From contig CAYHAL010000032.1 of the NCBI GenBank assembly GCA_964354655.1, positions 1 through 13,829 of the forward strand: a stretch of 13,829 bases of DNA, read 5' to 3'. The stretch comes from E44-bin46 sp964354655 (lineage in GTDB: Bacteria > Chloroflexota > Dehalococcoidia > Dehalococcoidales > E44-bin46). The notes beneath the pieces are model-generated. The model was not told the origin of the DNA. It saw only the letters and a list, made by a program, of their open reading frames with translations, and searched no databases. The translations under genes and the position numbers were made by a program. The number at the start of each line of letters is the position of its first letter. The stretch's first letter is position 1. Below are positions 13,644-13,829 of this stretch, one piece after another.

Positions 13644-13718
13644 TAAAGGGGGTGGGTTACCTAATAAAAACCTAAAGGGTGAGGGGTTAGTAAGCAATCT
13701 GGTAATAAGGTTTTTGGT

Positions 13719-13756
13719 AAAAAAAGAGAGCCCCCCGAAATCTCGGGGGACTCTCT
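13719..13756 (-). terminator. Strong intrinsic terminator of the gene entering from the right edge
   Basis: Arms 13725-13738 and 13743-13756 pair over 14 positions with one mismatch around a 4-nt loop. The stem includes a run of five G-C pairs. On the minus strand it is followed at once by seven T (complement of 13719-13725). It lies 18 nt after the stop codon at 13775-13777. Confidence 0.88.
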
Positions 13757-13774
13757 GAAGTATCTAACCGGGGG

Positions 13775-13829
13775 TTAAGCTGGTGGTCTTCTGGTCCTGA
13801 CGATTAAGACGATAACCACTATCGCCAGT
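13775..13829 (-). CDS. C-terminal end of another membrane-anchored protein (5' part outside window)
   Basis: The frame from the right edge to the TAA at 13775-13777 encodes LAIVVIVLIVRTRRPPA. This is a hydrophobic segment followed by an Arg-rich, Pro-ending tail, nearly the same design as the end of the 970-residue surface protein (SVIVLMLVRGMRRPPP). It is most likely the anchor of a related cell-surface protein encoded directly upstream on the same strand. The call rests on only 17 codons plus the strong terminator placed just behind the stop, which supports a real gene end. The nature of the rest of the protein cannot be seen. Confidence 0.65.
   Translation of the reverse strand, partial: LAIVVIVLIVRTRRPPA

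Overview
The window looks like a piece of a draft or metagenome-derived scaffold from an uncultured bacterium. A run of exactly 100 N (5536-5635) marks a scaffolding join. The best guess for the host is a member of the Chloroflexota, class Dehalococcoidia or close by. This is inferred from gene flavour: an Asp-box/Fn3 surface protein with a C-terminal membrane anchor, soluble multi-PAS kinases beside several receiver proteins, and a UlaG-like metallo-hydrolase of a type I associate with that group. No rRNA or other decisive marker is present, so the taxonomy is only moderately supported.

Left part (1-3598, + strand): the 3' end of a type I glutamine synthetase gene, then nadE (glutamine-dependent NAD+ synthetase). 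A 72-residue zinc-ribbon protein overlaps nadE by 4 nt, and a lipoprotein follows after 34 nt. The lipoprotein carries a duplicated 28-residue coiled-coil module and a motif that I know from proteins of phage-tail-like or contractile-injection neighbourhoods. glnA and nadE both handle glutamine nitrogen; the other two genes have no known role.

Middle part (3694-8635, - strand): a tight signalling operon. In transcription order it encodes a soluble histidine kinase with three PAS domains, a tandem double-receiver protein whose second receiver has Glu in place of the phospho-acceptor Asp, a receiver that runs into the N gap, the catalytic core of a second histidine kinase that emerges from the gap, a stand-alone DivK-like receiver, and an OmpR/KdpE-type DNA-binding response regulator. 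Most junctions overlap or are nearly contiguous. Neither kinase shows a membrane segment in the visible sequence, and no HPt domain is seen. The only evident DNA-binding output is the last gene. A candidate promoter lies at 8695-8722, downstream of two hairpins that could end transcription of the preceding gene.

Right part (8887-13829): a 65-residue protein of unknown function (-); divergently, a UlaG-like metallo-beta-lactamase-fold protein (+), with a good promoter ending about 10 nt before its start codon and with Gly in place of the usual Asp of the HxHxDH motif; a C_GCAxxG_C_C-family cysteine protein (+); and, convergent to that, a 970-residue secreted and membrane-anchored Asp-box/Fn3 protein (-) whose promoter places the likely transcription start at the ATG itself. 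Upstream of it lie REP-like palindromes, a strong intrinsic terminator, and the last 17 codons of another gene whose hydrophobic anchor and Arg/Pro tail match the 970-residue protein. This suggests a cluster of related surface proteins continuing off the window.

The observations most worth a second look are the lipoprotein's domain combination, the Glu-containing pseudo-receiver, the kinase domain shuffling at identical DNA repeats, the hidden receiver-kinase junction, and the (near-)leaderless promoters.
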